Source: an uncultured Clostridia bacterium (GTDB taxonomy: Bacteria > Bacillota > Clostridia > Oscillospirales > Acutalibacteraceae). Taken from it: 23,329 bases of DNA. The stretch covers positions 1 to 23,329 of the forward strand of contig CALCBQ010000002.1 of assembly GCA_937897215.1 (NCBI GenBank), read 5' to 3'. A program made the position numbers and the translations under genes. This document shows, piece after piece, positions 1 to 7,562 of this stretch. Position 1 is the stretch's first letter; each line of letters opens with the position of its first letter. The notes under the pieces are model-generated. The model did no database searches, was not told where the DNA came from, and saw nothing but the letters and a program-made list of their open reading frames with translations.

Positions 1-14
1 AAAGCGTTTTATTT

Positions 15-33
15 CCCCCGGTAGAACCGGGGG
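15..33. other. GC-rich hairpin at window edge
   Basis: An 8-bp perfect stem (CCCCCGGT / ACCGGGGG) with a 3-nt loop. The following bases on the plus strand are AT-rich (ATTATATCTTT) but not a clean T-run, and the minus strand has no T-run after it. It could be a terminator for a plus-strand gene lying outside the window or part of a repeat; the sequence does not decide. Confidence 0.35.
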
Positions 34-57
34 ATTATATCTTTGCTAAAGACCATT

Positions 58-89
58 AAAAGACGGTTCATTTGTGTGAACCGTCTTTT
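58..89. terminator. Bidirectional Rho-independent terminator
   Basis: A 13-bp perfect stem (AAAAGACGGTTCA / TGAACCGTCTTTT) with a 6-nt loop and T-runs on both strands. It sits 1 nt beyond the stop of the acyltransferase gene and so closes the minus-strand hom–lysC–guaB–glyA–dapF–dapL–acyltransferase run. In the other direction it could stop a plus-strand transcript entering from outside the window. Confidence 0.85.
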
Positions 90-90
90 T

Positions 91-1110
91 TCATTTTTTC
101 TTTATAGGAAGTTTTCCAACTGTTTTTTCTGAAAGAACTGAAACCACCACAGATATAAGCATTGCAATTATCAAATACTGTATTTTACCTGTAAATCCGA
201 GTTCTATCATAGCGTTTACCACAATCATATGATATAGATAAATCCCATAGGAAAAATCAAACTTCACATTGATTTTCGGGCATCGATAAGCAAATCCAAC
301 CAATCCAAAAATTTCTAAAGTACAGAAAAACACACCATAACCACTAAGTTTAATGTCCAAATTAGGGAATATTAAGAAAACTATTGCCACACCTATAAAT
401 ATAAACCAATATTTTTTCAAAAATGGTATTATTTTATCTCTTGTTTCTGCCACCAAAGAACCAATAGCAAACAACCAAAAATACCTAAATATTGTTAAGT
501 TGTAAAGGCTGTTCAAAGTCCTTGGTAATATAAGGTTAAAATAGTTTGACACGAATGCCACCACTAACGAGATTGCCAATACAGTAAACCAAACTCGCAT
601 ACGCTTTCTGTGAAGCAGTTTGTGCATAAAATAAACAACAATATAAAACTGTATTGTTACATAAATTGTCCACAACGACCCGTTAGGTATACCATTGCCA
701 TATTCGTTTAAGAAATCTGGGGTCCCTGGAATCAACAAAAGACCAGATGTTATACCATAAACAGCCAATTTTGTGTAACTTGTCAATTCCTTATATGTAA
801 ATAAAATAACAATTACTCCGAGTATCTTTGCCGACCACAGTTGTGGGAATATTCTCCAAAATCGTTTTTTAGAGTATTCAAATATATTCTCGCTTTTTTC
901 TACCGAATTCCAAATCAAAAATCCACTCAAAAAGAAGAATACTGGAACACCTGGAAAAAGAGCAAATATATTCGAAAAAACTGTTGGCGCCTGCACACCA
1001 AGATGAGTCTGAGTATGAAAAAACATAACAGAGAATGCCGAAAGCATTTTTATTGTATTAAGGCAATTATCTCGCCATGCGATTTTCTCTTTTACCACAT
1101 TTTCTAACAT
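91..1110 (-). CDS. Acyltransferase 3 family membrane protein
   Basis: A 339-aa polytopic membrane protein of the acyltransferase 3 (OafA/YrhL-like) family. These enzymes move acetyl or other acyl groups onto cell-surface sugars or cell-wall polymers. Seen: an N-terminal segment with the family pattern (RDNCLNTIKMLSAFSVMFFH, including the histidine usually implicated in transfer), about ten hydrophobic segments, and FFFLSGFLIW near residues 55–65. The ATG at 1110 is preferred because TAGGGA lies about 9 nt upstream; an in-frame TTG at 1134 would put the start right at the dapL stop with no ribosome site. It begins 25 nt after dapL and ends at a strong terminator, so it is probably the last gene of that transcript. 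The acceptor cannot be told from sequence; the link with DAP synthesis hints only weakly at wall modification. Confidence 0.85.
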   Translation of the reverse strand: MLENVVKEKIAWRDNCLNTIKMLSAFSVMFFHTQTHLGVQAPTVFSNIFALFPGVPVFFFLSGFLIWNSVEKSENIFEYSKKRFWRIFPQLWSAKILGVIVILFTYKELTSYTKLAVYGITSGLLLIPGTPDFLNEYGNGIPNGSLWTIYVTIQFYIVVYFMHKLLHRKRMRVWFTVLAISLVVAFVSNYFNLILPRTLNSLYNLTIFRYFWLFAIGSLVAETRDKIIPFLKKYWFIFIGVAIVFLIFPNLDIKLSGYGVFFCTLEIFGLVGFAYRCPKINVKFDFSYGIYLYHMIVVNAMIELGFTGKIQYLIIAMLISVVVSVLSEKTVGKLPIKKK

Positions 1111-1135
1111 GTTAACAATCCCTAAAAATAGCAAT

Positions 1136-2350
1136 TTATTTACAGAAATAATTTTTAATTCTTTCTACTGCTTTGATTGTGTTTTCTGTTGAGCCAAATG
1201 CTGTGAGTCGGAAGTAACCCTCGCCACTTGGACCAAAGCCCTCACCTGGTGTACCAACAACCTGAATGTTTTCAAGAAGTGTGTCGAAGAAATCCCAACT
1301 GCTCATTCCGTCAGGAGTTTTAAGCCATACATAAGGTGAGTTTACTGCGCCGTAAACTGTAAAGCCACACTCTTTAAGTCCATTATAGATAATCTTTGCA
1401 TTATTCTGATAATATGCAATAATTTCACGGATTTGCTTTTTACCCTCTTCACTATAACAAGCCTCTGCAGCTCTCTGTGTAATATATGAAACGCCGTTAA
1501 ACTTTGTTGCCTGACGACGAGCCCAAAGAGCATTAAGTTCAACACCGTCAACCTTAATGTCGTGTGGTACTACTGTATAACCACAGCGAACACCTGTAAA
1601 ACCAGCAGTTTTTGAGAAGCTTCTGAACTCGATTGCACAACTCTTTGCACCCTCAATTTCATAAATTGAATGTGGAACATCATCTTCAGTAATAAACGCC
1701 TCATAAGCAGAGTCAAAAAGGATTACTGCGCCATTTTCGTTTGCATAATCAACCCATTTTTTAAGCTCATCTCTTGTTGCTGCCATACCTGTTGGGTTGT
1801 TAGGGAAGCAAAGATAGATAATATCAACTTTATCTTTTGGTAGTTCAGGTAAGAAGTTATTCTCTGCAAGGCAAGGCATATAGTAGATATTTGTCCAGCC
1901 GTTTTCTGTCTTGTCGCCTGAACGACCACTCATAACATTTGTATCAACATAAACAGGGTAAACAGGGTCGCAAACTGCAACCTTATTATCAGTTGAGAAA
2001 ATGTCGCCAATATTACCGCAATCGCTCTTTGCACCGTCTGATACAAAGATTTCGCTATTGTCAAGTTCAACGCCATACTTTTTATAGTCGTTATCGTTAA
2101 TTGCATTAAGAAGCCAATCATAACCATACTCTGGTGGATAACCCATAAATGTTTTTTCGTCTGCCATTTCGTCAACTGCTTTGTGCATAGCAGTAATACA
2201 AGCATCTGCAAGAGGACGAGTAACGTCGCCAATACCAAGACGAATAATCTGTTTGTCAGGGTTAGCTGCAGTATAAGCCTTTACCTTTTTCGCAATGTTT
2301 GAAAAAAGGTAAGAACTTTGGATTTTTAAAAAGTTTTCATTTATTTTCAT
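1136..2350 (-). CDS. dapL: LL-diaminopimelate aminotransferase
   Basis: DapL (EC 2.6.1.83) converts tetrahydrodipicolinate directly to LL-diaminopimelate with glutamate as amino donor, bypassing the acylated DapD/DapC/DapE steps. The 404-aa length is typical. It is a fold-type I PLP aminotransferase: CFPNNPTG lies near residues 180–187, and SFSKTAGFTG carries the PLP lysine at K247. The N-terminus (NSSYLF-like, RLGIGDVTRPL) is characteristic of DapL rather than general aspartate aminotransferases. The ATG is preceded by GGAGGG at 6 nt. Upstream lies dapF, the next enzyme of the same pathway, separated by a transposase remnant whose stop overlaps this ATG (ATGA). Cytoplasmic; supplies DAP for peptidoglycan and lysine. 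Confidence 0.95.
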   Translation of the reverse strand: MKINENFLKIQSSYLFSNIAKKVKAYTAANPDKQIIRLGIGDVTRPLADACITAMHKAVDEMADEKTFMGYPPEYGYDWLLNAINDNDYKKYGVELDNSEIFVSDGAKSDCGNIGDIFSTDNKVAVCDPVYPVYVDTNVMSGRSGDKTENGWTNIYYMPCLAENNFLPELPKDKVDIIYLCFPNNPTGMAATRDELKKWVDYANENGAVILFDSAYEAFITEDDVPHSIYEIEGAKSCAIEFRSFSKTAGFTGVRCGYTVVPHDIKVDGVELNALWARRQATKFNGVSYITQRAAEACYSEEGKKQIREIIAYYQNNAKIIYNGLKECGFTVYGAVNSPYVWLKTPDGMSSWDFFDTLLENIQVVGTPGEGFGPSGEGYFRLTAFGSTENTIKAVERIKNYFCK

Positions 2351-2550
2351 GATTGTCCCTCCAAGAGAAGAATATATTTTAAAGGATTATTGTCAATGTA
2401 TTGCCATTTTTCATTATAATCCTCATCATTACGAATGATATGGTCATAATACCTTTGTTGCCACAAAACAGCGTCTTTACTAGCTGTTCTTTTTCGGTAT
2501 TCACGAGTTGTATATGATTTTAAATTCTTAACAACATCGCGTAGGGACAG
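2347..2550 (-). pseudogene. REP-associated tyrosine transposase (Y1/RAYT) 3' remnant
   Basis: Between dapF and dapL an open minus-strand frame of 67 codons reads LSLRDVVKNLKSY…, then LWQQRYYDHIIRNDEDY and IDNNPLKY, ending at a TGA that overlaps the dapL ATG. LWQ-x-x-YYDHIIRN-x-x-DY and NNP-x-K are the hallmark of the C-terminal part of RAYT-type transposases, the IS200-related family that handles REP palindromes. The catalytic N-terminal part (HUH histidines and most of the domain) is absent, so it is a dead 3' end. Its first bases overlap the end of dapF in another frame, which suggests that the insertion or deletion event replaced the original dapF 3' end and intergenic DNA. The identification rests on motif memory, not a search. 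Confidence 0.75.
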
Positions 2551-3380
2551 ACATCTATTTCCCCTTGAAATACAGTTACTGCGTTTCCACTTAAATAAAC
2601 ATTGTCGTTTTTATGCCATTTAACTGTTAAATTTCCACCTTTTGTGTGGATTTTGATTTCTTCGTTTTGTCTGCAAAACCCATTTATCACGCTTGCTACT
2701 GCCACAGCACACGCGCCTGTGCCACAAGCCAAGGTTTCGCCACTACCACGCTCCCACACACGCATTTTAAGATTGTTGTTATCAATAATTTCAACAAACT
2801 CTGCGTTTATTCTTTCAGGGAACATTTCGTGGTTTTCAAAAAGTGGTCCGATTTTTTCTAAATTTAATTTATATATATCATTATAAAAAACTACGCAATG
2901 GGGATTGCCCATACTCACGCAAGTTATTTCATAATCCTTGTTTTCAATGTTAATAACTTTATTTTTTACAATACTATCGCCGTATCGCGAGGGGATTTGC
3001 CGACCATTAAAAACTGGTTTTCCCATATTCACTTTGCCACCGACAGCTATTCCATTTTCAGTATAAATTTCAACAAGTTTTATACCACTTAAAGTGTCAA
3101 TTTTAATAACTGGTTTTTTCTTTTTGTTGTCGTATATGTATTTTGCAACACAGCGTATTGCATTACCACACATTTTTGCCCTTGAGCCATCTGCATTATA
3201 GATATCCATAAAGCAATCGGCAACAGGCGACGGATTTATAAGCACAATACCATCTGCACCTATTCCAAAATGTCTATCACTCAATTTTTTTGATAAATCT
3301 TTTGGATTTTCTACAAATTCCGTAAAGCAGTCAATGTAAATATAATCATTTCCTGCCCCATGCATTTTTGTAAATTTCAT
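2520..3380 (-). CDS. dapF: Diaminopimelate epimerase
   Basis: DapF (EC 5.1.1.7) interconverts LL- and meso-diaminopimelate by a two-cysteine, cofactor-free mechanism. Seen: the N-terminus MKFTKMHGAGNDYIYID, the first catalytic cysteine at C71 in MCGNAIRC, and the second in GSGETLACGTGACA. The start is the ATG at 3380 (GGGGGA, 5 nt upstream) rather than the upstream in-frame ATG at 3398, which lies in a hairpin and lacks a ribosome site. Length is 286 aa, slightly long. The usual DapF end, around VTVFQGEI, is followed by eleven extra residues (DVCPYAMLLRI) read from the transposase remnant in another frame. The enzyme acts immediately after DapL, whose gene follows. Translation may be modulated by the hairpin over its ribosome site. 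Confidence 0.95.
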   Translation of the reverse strand: MKFTKMHGAGNDYIYIDCFTEFVENPKDLSKKLSDRHFGIGADGIVLINPSPVADCFMDIYNADGSRAKMCGNAIRCVAKYIYDNKKKKPVIKIDTLSGIKLVEIYTENGIAVGGKVNMGKPVFNGRQIPSRYGDSIVKNKVINIENKDYEITCVSMGNPHCVVFYNDIYKLNLEKIGPLFENHEMFPERINAEFVEIIDNNNLKMRVWERGSGETLACGTGACAVAVASVINGFCRQNEEIKIHTKGGNLTVKWHKNDNVYLSGNAVTVFQGEIDVCPYAMLLRI

Positions 3381-3387
3381 TATAATC

Positions 3388-3424
3388 CCCCACTGCATTT
3401 TTTTATAAAGTCTATGCAGTGGGG
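3388..3424 (-). promoter_or_regulatory. Hairpin masking the dapF ribosome-binding site
   Basis: An 11-bp perfect stem (CCCCACTGCAT / ATGCAGTGGGG) with a 15-nt loop lies in the 55-nt glyA–dapF gap. On the transcribed strand it is not followed by a T-run, so it is a poor terminator. Its 3' arm contains most of the GGGGGA ribosome site of dapF. It could reduce dapF translation unless opened, or act as an mRNA processing or stability boundary after glyA. Structure seen; function inferred. Confidence 0.55.
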
Positions 3425-3435
3425 AGTTTAATTTA

Positions 3436-4689
3436 TTATTCGTATAATGGATATTTCTTGCAGATTTCTGCTACGCCGTTTTTAATGTATTCTTTTTTGT
3501 TTTCAAAATCAGTAGCGCAGAGATAAATGAATTCTGCAATTTTGTCCATATCTTCTACACCTAAACCTCTTGTTGTAACTGCAGGTGTACCAAGACGGAC
3601 ACCACTTGTTACAAATGGTTTCTCGGGGTCATTTGGAATAGCGTTTTTATTTGCAGTAATGTGAACTTCGTCAAGTCTATGTTCAAGTTCTTTACCTGTA
3701 ATGCCAACTGAACGAAGGTCAACAAGCATCAAGTGATTATCTGTACCACCTGAAACCAAGTTGATACCACGCTTTGTAAGTCCTTCTGCCAATGCTTTTG
3801 CATTGTCGATAACTCTTTGCTGGTAATTCTTGAAGTCATCACTTAATGCTTCGCCAAAGCAAACTGCTTTACCTGCGATAATATGCATTAAAGGACCACC
3901 CTGTGTACCCGGGAAGATTGCCTTATTGAACTGCATACCAAACTCTTCGTCTTTACAAAGGATAATACCACCACGAGGACCACGAAGTGTTTTATGAGTT
4001 GTTGAAGTAACAACATCTGCGAAAGGCACCGGAGATGGATGAAGACCAGCAGCTACAAGACCTGCAATATGAGCCATATCAACCATAAAGTAAGCGCCTA
4101 CACTATGAGCGATATTTGCCATTCTTTCAAAGTCGATTTTTCTTGGGTATGCAGATGCACCTGCTACGATAAGCTTTGGCTGACATTCTTTTGCTTTCTG
4201 CTCAAAAGCATCATAATCAAGGAAGCCGTTTTCGTCAACACCATAAGGAACGAAATTGTAGTATTTACCTGACATATTTACAGGAGAGCCGTGTGTTAAA
4301 TGGCCACCCTCTGCAAGATTCATACCCATAACTGTATCGCCCGGATTAATAAGAGCAAAATAAACTGCCATATTTGCCTGAGCGCCTGAATGTGGCTGAA
4401 CATTAGCATAATTTGCACCGAAAAGCTTTTTAAGACGGTCGCGAGCAATATCTTCTACAATATCAACATACTGACAACCACCGTAATATCTTTTTCCCGG
4501 ATAACCTTCTGCATACTTGTTTGTAAGCACGCTACCCATTGCTGCCATAACTGCAGGAGAAACAATGTTTTCACTTGCAATAAGTTCAATGTTTTCGCGT
4601 TGTCTTTTAAGTTCAAGACCCATAGCAGCGGCTACTTCTGGGTCAGTATTGTTAATAAATCCGATTGAGTCGATTAAATTATTAAACAT
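3436..4689 (-). CDS. glyA: Serine hydroxymethyltransferase
   Basis: GlyA (EC 2.1.2.1) interconverts serine and glycine while loading one-carbon units onto tetrahydrofolate; cytoplasmic, PLP-dependent. The 417-aa length is standard. Seen: ELIASENIVS near the N-terminus, KYAEGYPGKRYYGGC around residues 58–72, the PLP lysine in STTHKTLRGPRGG near residue 230, and MVDMAHIAGLVAAG just before it. The ATG has AAGGA about 9 nt upstream. It begins 19 nt after guaB, so the two are surely co-transcribed; glycine and formyl-THF feed purine synthesis, which fits the pairing with IMP dehydrogenase. Downstream is dapF. Confidence 0.97.
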   Translation of the reverse strand: MFNNLIDSIGFINNTDPEVAAAMGLELKRQRENIELIASENIVSPAVMAAMGSVLTNKYAEGYPGKRYYGGCQYVDIVEDIARDRLKKLFGANYANVQPHSGAQANMAVYFALINPGDTVMGMNLAEGGHLTHGSPVNMSGKYYNFVPYGVDENGFLDYDAFEQKAKECQPKLIVAGASAYPRKIDFERMANIAHSVGAYFMVDMAHIAGLVAAGLHPSPVPFADVVTSTTHKTLRGPRGGIILCKDEEFGMQFNKAIFPGTQGGPLMHIIAGKAVCFGEALSDDFKNYQQRVIDNAKALAEGLTKRGINLVSGGTDNHLMLVDLRSVGITGKELEHRLDEVHITANKNAIPNDPEKPFVTSGVRLGTPAVTTRGLGVEDMDKIAEFIYLCATDFENKKEYIKNGVAEICKKYPLYE

Positions 4690-4708
4690 AATTTCAAATC
4701 CTTAACTT

Positions 4709-6169
4709 TTATATATTTCCTGAGTAGTTTGGAGCTTCTTTTGTAATGTAAACGTCGTGTGGATGGCTTTCTTTAAGACCTGCGTTTGTAATTCTGATGA
4801 ACTTTGTCTTTGTCTTAAGGTCTTCGATTGTAGCACAACCACAGTAACCCATACCTGCTTTAAGACCACCCATAAGCTGATAAATTGTATCTGAAAGGAG
4901 TCCTTTGTAAGGAACACGACCTTCAACGCCTTCCGGAACAAGTTTCTTATTATTTGCTTGGAAATATCTGTCTTTTGAGCCGTTGTTCATAGCAGCAATA
5001 CTACCCATACCACGATAAACTTTGAACTGACGACCTTGGTAGATTTCGCTTTCGCCAGGAGATTCTTCACAACCTGCTACAAGTGAACCAACCATAATTG
5101 CAGAAGCGCCTGCAGCAATGGCTTTAACGATTTCGCCTGAGTATTTAATACCACCGTCAGCAATTACTGTAATACCGTGTTTTGCTGCCTCGTTTGCTGA
5201 ATCATAAACTGCAGTAATCTGTGGAACACCGATACCTGCAACAACACGAGTTGTACAGATTGAACCAGGGCCGATACCAACCTTAACACAGTCTGCACCT
5301 GCATCAATAAGCGCTTTTGTTGCTTCTGCAGTTGCAATGTTACCACCGATAAGTGGAAGGTCAGGATATGCTGCTTTTACTTTAGCAACAGCATTTATAA
5401 TACCGTGGCTATGACCATGAGCAGAGTCAAGTGTAATCATATCAACACCTGCTTCAACAAGAGCTGCAACTCTGTCAAGTACGTCTGCAGTAGCACCAAC
5501 AGCAGCACCACAAAGAAGACGACCTATTGAGTCTCTTGCAGAGTTAGGGTATTTAACTGCTTTTTCAATATCTTTAATTGTGATAAGACCTTTAAGGAAA
5601 CCTGCTTCATCAACCAAAGGAAGTTTTTCAATCTTATGTTTCATAAGGATTTTCTTTGCTTCGTCGTGGCTTGTGCCAACAGGAGCAGTAACAAGACCTT
5701 CGCTTGTCATATAATCCTTGATTTTGCCACTGTAATCAGCAATAAATCTCATATCACGGTTTGTGAGAATACCAACGAGCTTGCCGTTTTCATCACATAC
5801 AGGAACACCTGAAATCTTATAACGGTGCATAAGATTATCTGCTTCTTGTACTGTATTTTCAGGAGATAAGAAGAATGGGTTGTTGATAACGCCGTTTTCA
5901 CTTCTCTTAACCTTGTCAACCTGTGCTTTTTGAGCCTCGATTGACATGTTCTTGTGAATAATACCAATACCACCCTCACGAGCAATAGCAATAGCCATGT
6001 TGCTTTCAGTAACTGTATCCATAGCTGCTGTAAGTACAGGTGTATTTAATTTGATTGTCTTTGTGAGCTGTGTTGAAATATCAACATCACTTGGAAGAAC
6101 GTCGCTTTCTGCAGGAATGAGAAGCACGTCATCAAAGGTAAGACCTTCTTTTACAAACTTGTCTGTCAT
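4709..6169 (-). CDS. guaB: IMP dehydrogenase
   Basis: GuaB (EC 1.1.1.205) oxidises IMP to XMP with NAD+, the committed step to GMP. The 486-aa length fits a bacterial enzyme with a pair of CBS domains inserted at about residues 95–205 of a TIM barrel. Seen: the N-terminal TFDDVLLIPAES, the catalytic cysteine loop VGIGPGSICTTRVVAG near residue 300, the flap and mobile-loop region YRGMGSIAAM, and a C-terminal ITNAGLKESHPHDV. The ribosome site AAGGAG lies 8 nt before the ATG. It is 147 nt downstream of lysC, the largest gap in this cluster, so an additional promoter there is possible, but no convincing sigma-A site or purine riboswitch was found. It runs closely into glyA. Confidence 0.97.
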   Translation of the reverse strand: MTDKFVKEGLTFDDVLLIPAESDVLPSDVDISTQLTKTIKLNTPVLTAAMDTVTESNMAIAIAREGGIGIIHKNMSIEAQKAQVDKVKRSENGVINNPFFLSPENTVQEADNLMHRYKISGVPVCDENGKLVGILTNRDMRFIADYSGKIKDYMTSEGLVTAPVGTSHDEAKKILMKHKIEKLPLVDEAGFLKGLITIKDIEKAVKYPNSARDSIGRLLCGAAVGATADVLDRVAALVEAGVDMITLDSAHGHSHGIINAVAKVKAAYPDLPLIGGNIATAEATKALIDAGADCVKVGIGPGSICTTRVVAGIGVPQITAVYDSANEAAKHGITVIADGGIKYSGEIVKAIAAGASAIMVGSLVAGCEESPGESEIYQGRQFKVYRGMGSIAAMNNGSKDRYFQANNKKLVPEGVEGRVPYKGLLSDTIYQLMGGLKAGMGYCGCATIEDLKTKTKFIRITNAGLKESHPHDVYITKEAPNYSGNI

Positions 6170-6285
6170 ATATTTATCTCCTTCACTTTTATAATCTCTT
6201 TATACAACTATATTGACGAGAGAAATATTTTCGTATTCTGTTTCAAAACCGCAGGCAATACTTTGTGTATTAACGAGGATTTTGG

Positions 6286-6311
6286 GACGGAATACGGAAA
6301 ATTTATCCGTC
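6286..6311. other. Weak inverted repeat between lysC and guaB
   Basis: GACGGA and TCCGTC form a 6-bp stem with a 14-nt loop just after the lysC stop. On the transcribed strand no T-run follows, so it is not a classical terminator; it may be a minor processing or pausing structure. The rest of the 147-nt gap shows nothing I can name. Confidence 0.25.
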
Positions 6312-6316
6312 AAGAT

Positions 6317-7525
6317 TTATTCGGCAGGGAAGAATGCCTTGTGAATAGCACTAACTGCACGGTCAGCATCCTCAAGAGCGATAAGAACTGAAATCTTAAT
6401 TTCACTTGTTGCAATCATATCAATGTTGATATCTCTTTCATAGAGTGCTTCGAACATTTTTGAAGCAGTACCAGGATGAGATTCCATACCTGCACCAACG
6501 ATTGAAATTTTTGCAACTGATGTATCACAGATAATATCTTTATCTTCAATATCAAAAACATTCTTTACACATTCAATTGTTTCTTCTGCATTACCCTTTG
6601 CAACTGTAAATGTAATATCTTTTGTGCTTTCACGACCGATTGACTGCAAGATAATATCAACATTAATCTTGCGTTTTGCAAGAGCGTCAAAAAGTTTAAA
6701 AGCAACACCTGGTGTGTTAGGAATTTTTGTAACTGAAATACGTGCTACATCTGCATCTTTTGTAACACCTCTGATAAGCATTTTTTCCATTTTGGTAACC
6801 TCCTTAACGATTGTACCCGGAACTCTCTTAAGACTTGAGAGAACTTCTAACTCAACATTATATTTTTTAGCCATTTCTACTGAACGATTGTTTAATACCT
6901 GCGCACCCAAAGTTGCAAGTTCAAGCATTTCATCATAAGTGATTTCCTGAAGTTTCTTTGCATTTTCTACTTTTCTTGGGTCTGCAGTGTAAACACCTTC
7001 AACGTCTGTGAAAATCTGGCAACGGTCTGCACGAAGGGCTGCTGCAATAGCAACTGCACTTGTATCACTACCGCCACGACCAAGAGTTGTAAGGTCGTCA
7101 TATTTGTTAAGGCCTTGGAAACCTGCCACAACAACAATGTTATGACGGTCAATTTCTGAACGAAGTCTGTCAGTTTTAACATTCTTGATTCTTGCCATAC
7201 CATAAGCAGAACTTGTATTGAAACCTGCCTGCCAACCAAGAAGTGAAACTGCAGGACAACCTAATTTTTCACAAGCCATCGCAAGAAGCGCGATTGAAAT
7301 CTGTTCGCCTGATGCCATAAGCATATCCATTTCTCTTTTTGATGGTTTTGAGTTGATTTCGTATGCCTTTTCAATCAAATCGTCTGTTGTGTCGCCCTGT
7401 GCTGATACTACAACAACAACGTCGTTACCTGCACGGTAAGTATCAGTAACAATCTGGGCAACATTCATTACTCTTTCGGCATCTCTAACACTTGAACCGC
7501 CGAATTTCTGAACTATAAGTCCCAT
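6317..7525 (-). CDS. lysC: Aspartate kinase
   Basis: Aspartokinase (EC 2.7.2.4) phosphorylates aspartate, the first step towards lysine/DAP, threonine and methionine. A 402-aa protein: the N-terminal amino-acid kinase domain contains VQKFGGSSV, the active-site GRGGSDTSAVAIAAAL near residue 150 and TDVEGVYTADPRKV around 180; the C-terminal third (from about residue 260) holds two ACT domains (TKIPNTPGVAFKLFDAL; VGAGMESHPGTASKMFEAL) that normally bind lysine and/or threonine for feedback control. The ATG follows AGGAGG at 6 nt. It lies 37 nt downstream of hom. A second, strong ribosome site inside the gene could yield a separate regulatory subunit, as known for aspartokinase II of Bacillus subtilis. 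Confidence 0.96.
   Translation of the reverse strand: MGLIVQKFGGSSVRDAERVMNVAQIVTDTYRAGNDVVVVVSAQGDTTDDLIEKAYEINSKPSKREMDMLMASGEQISIALLAMACEKLGCPAVSLLGWQAGFNTSSAYGMARIKNVKTDRLRSEIDRHNIVVVAGFQGLNKYDDLTTLGRGGSDTSAVAIAAALRADRCQIFTDVEGVYTADPRKVENAKKLQEITYDEMLELATLGAQVLNNRSVEMAKKYNVELEVLSSLKRVPGTIVKEVTKMEKMLIRGVTKDADVARISVTKIPNTPGVAFKLFDALAKRKINVDIILQSIGRESTKDITFTVAKGNAEETIECVKNVFDIEDKDIICDTSVAKISIVGAGMESHPGTASKMFEALYERDINIDMIATSEIKISVLIALEDADRAVSAIHKAFFPAE
6788..6805 (-). promoter_or_regulatory. Internal ribosome site and in-frame start in lysC
   Basis: Within lysC, AAGGAGG (6799–6805) stands 8 nt before an in-frame ATG (6788–6790, codon 246, protein MEKMLIRGV…). Initiation here would give a 157-aa polypeptide consisting of the two ACT domains (6317–6790). 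Overlapping in-phase starts that make alpha and beta aspartokinase subunits are established for B. subtilis LysC and Corynebacterium; that it is used here is inferred. Confidence 0.7.
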
Positions 7526-7562
7526 ATATTGCCTCCTAAATGGAATAAATACTATTGTTTAA

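Noticed and set aside
841..1107. Plus-strand open frame of 88 codons opposite the acyltransferase gene
   Set aside because: It lies entirely within a well-supported minus-strand gene, has no ribosome site and shows no family motif.
6170..6316. Purine riboswitch or PurR-type box upstream of guaB
   Set aside because: The 147-nt gap lacks a recognisable aptamer core or repeated operator, and no clean sigma-A promoter could be placed.
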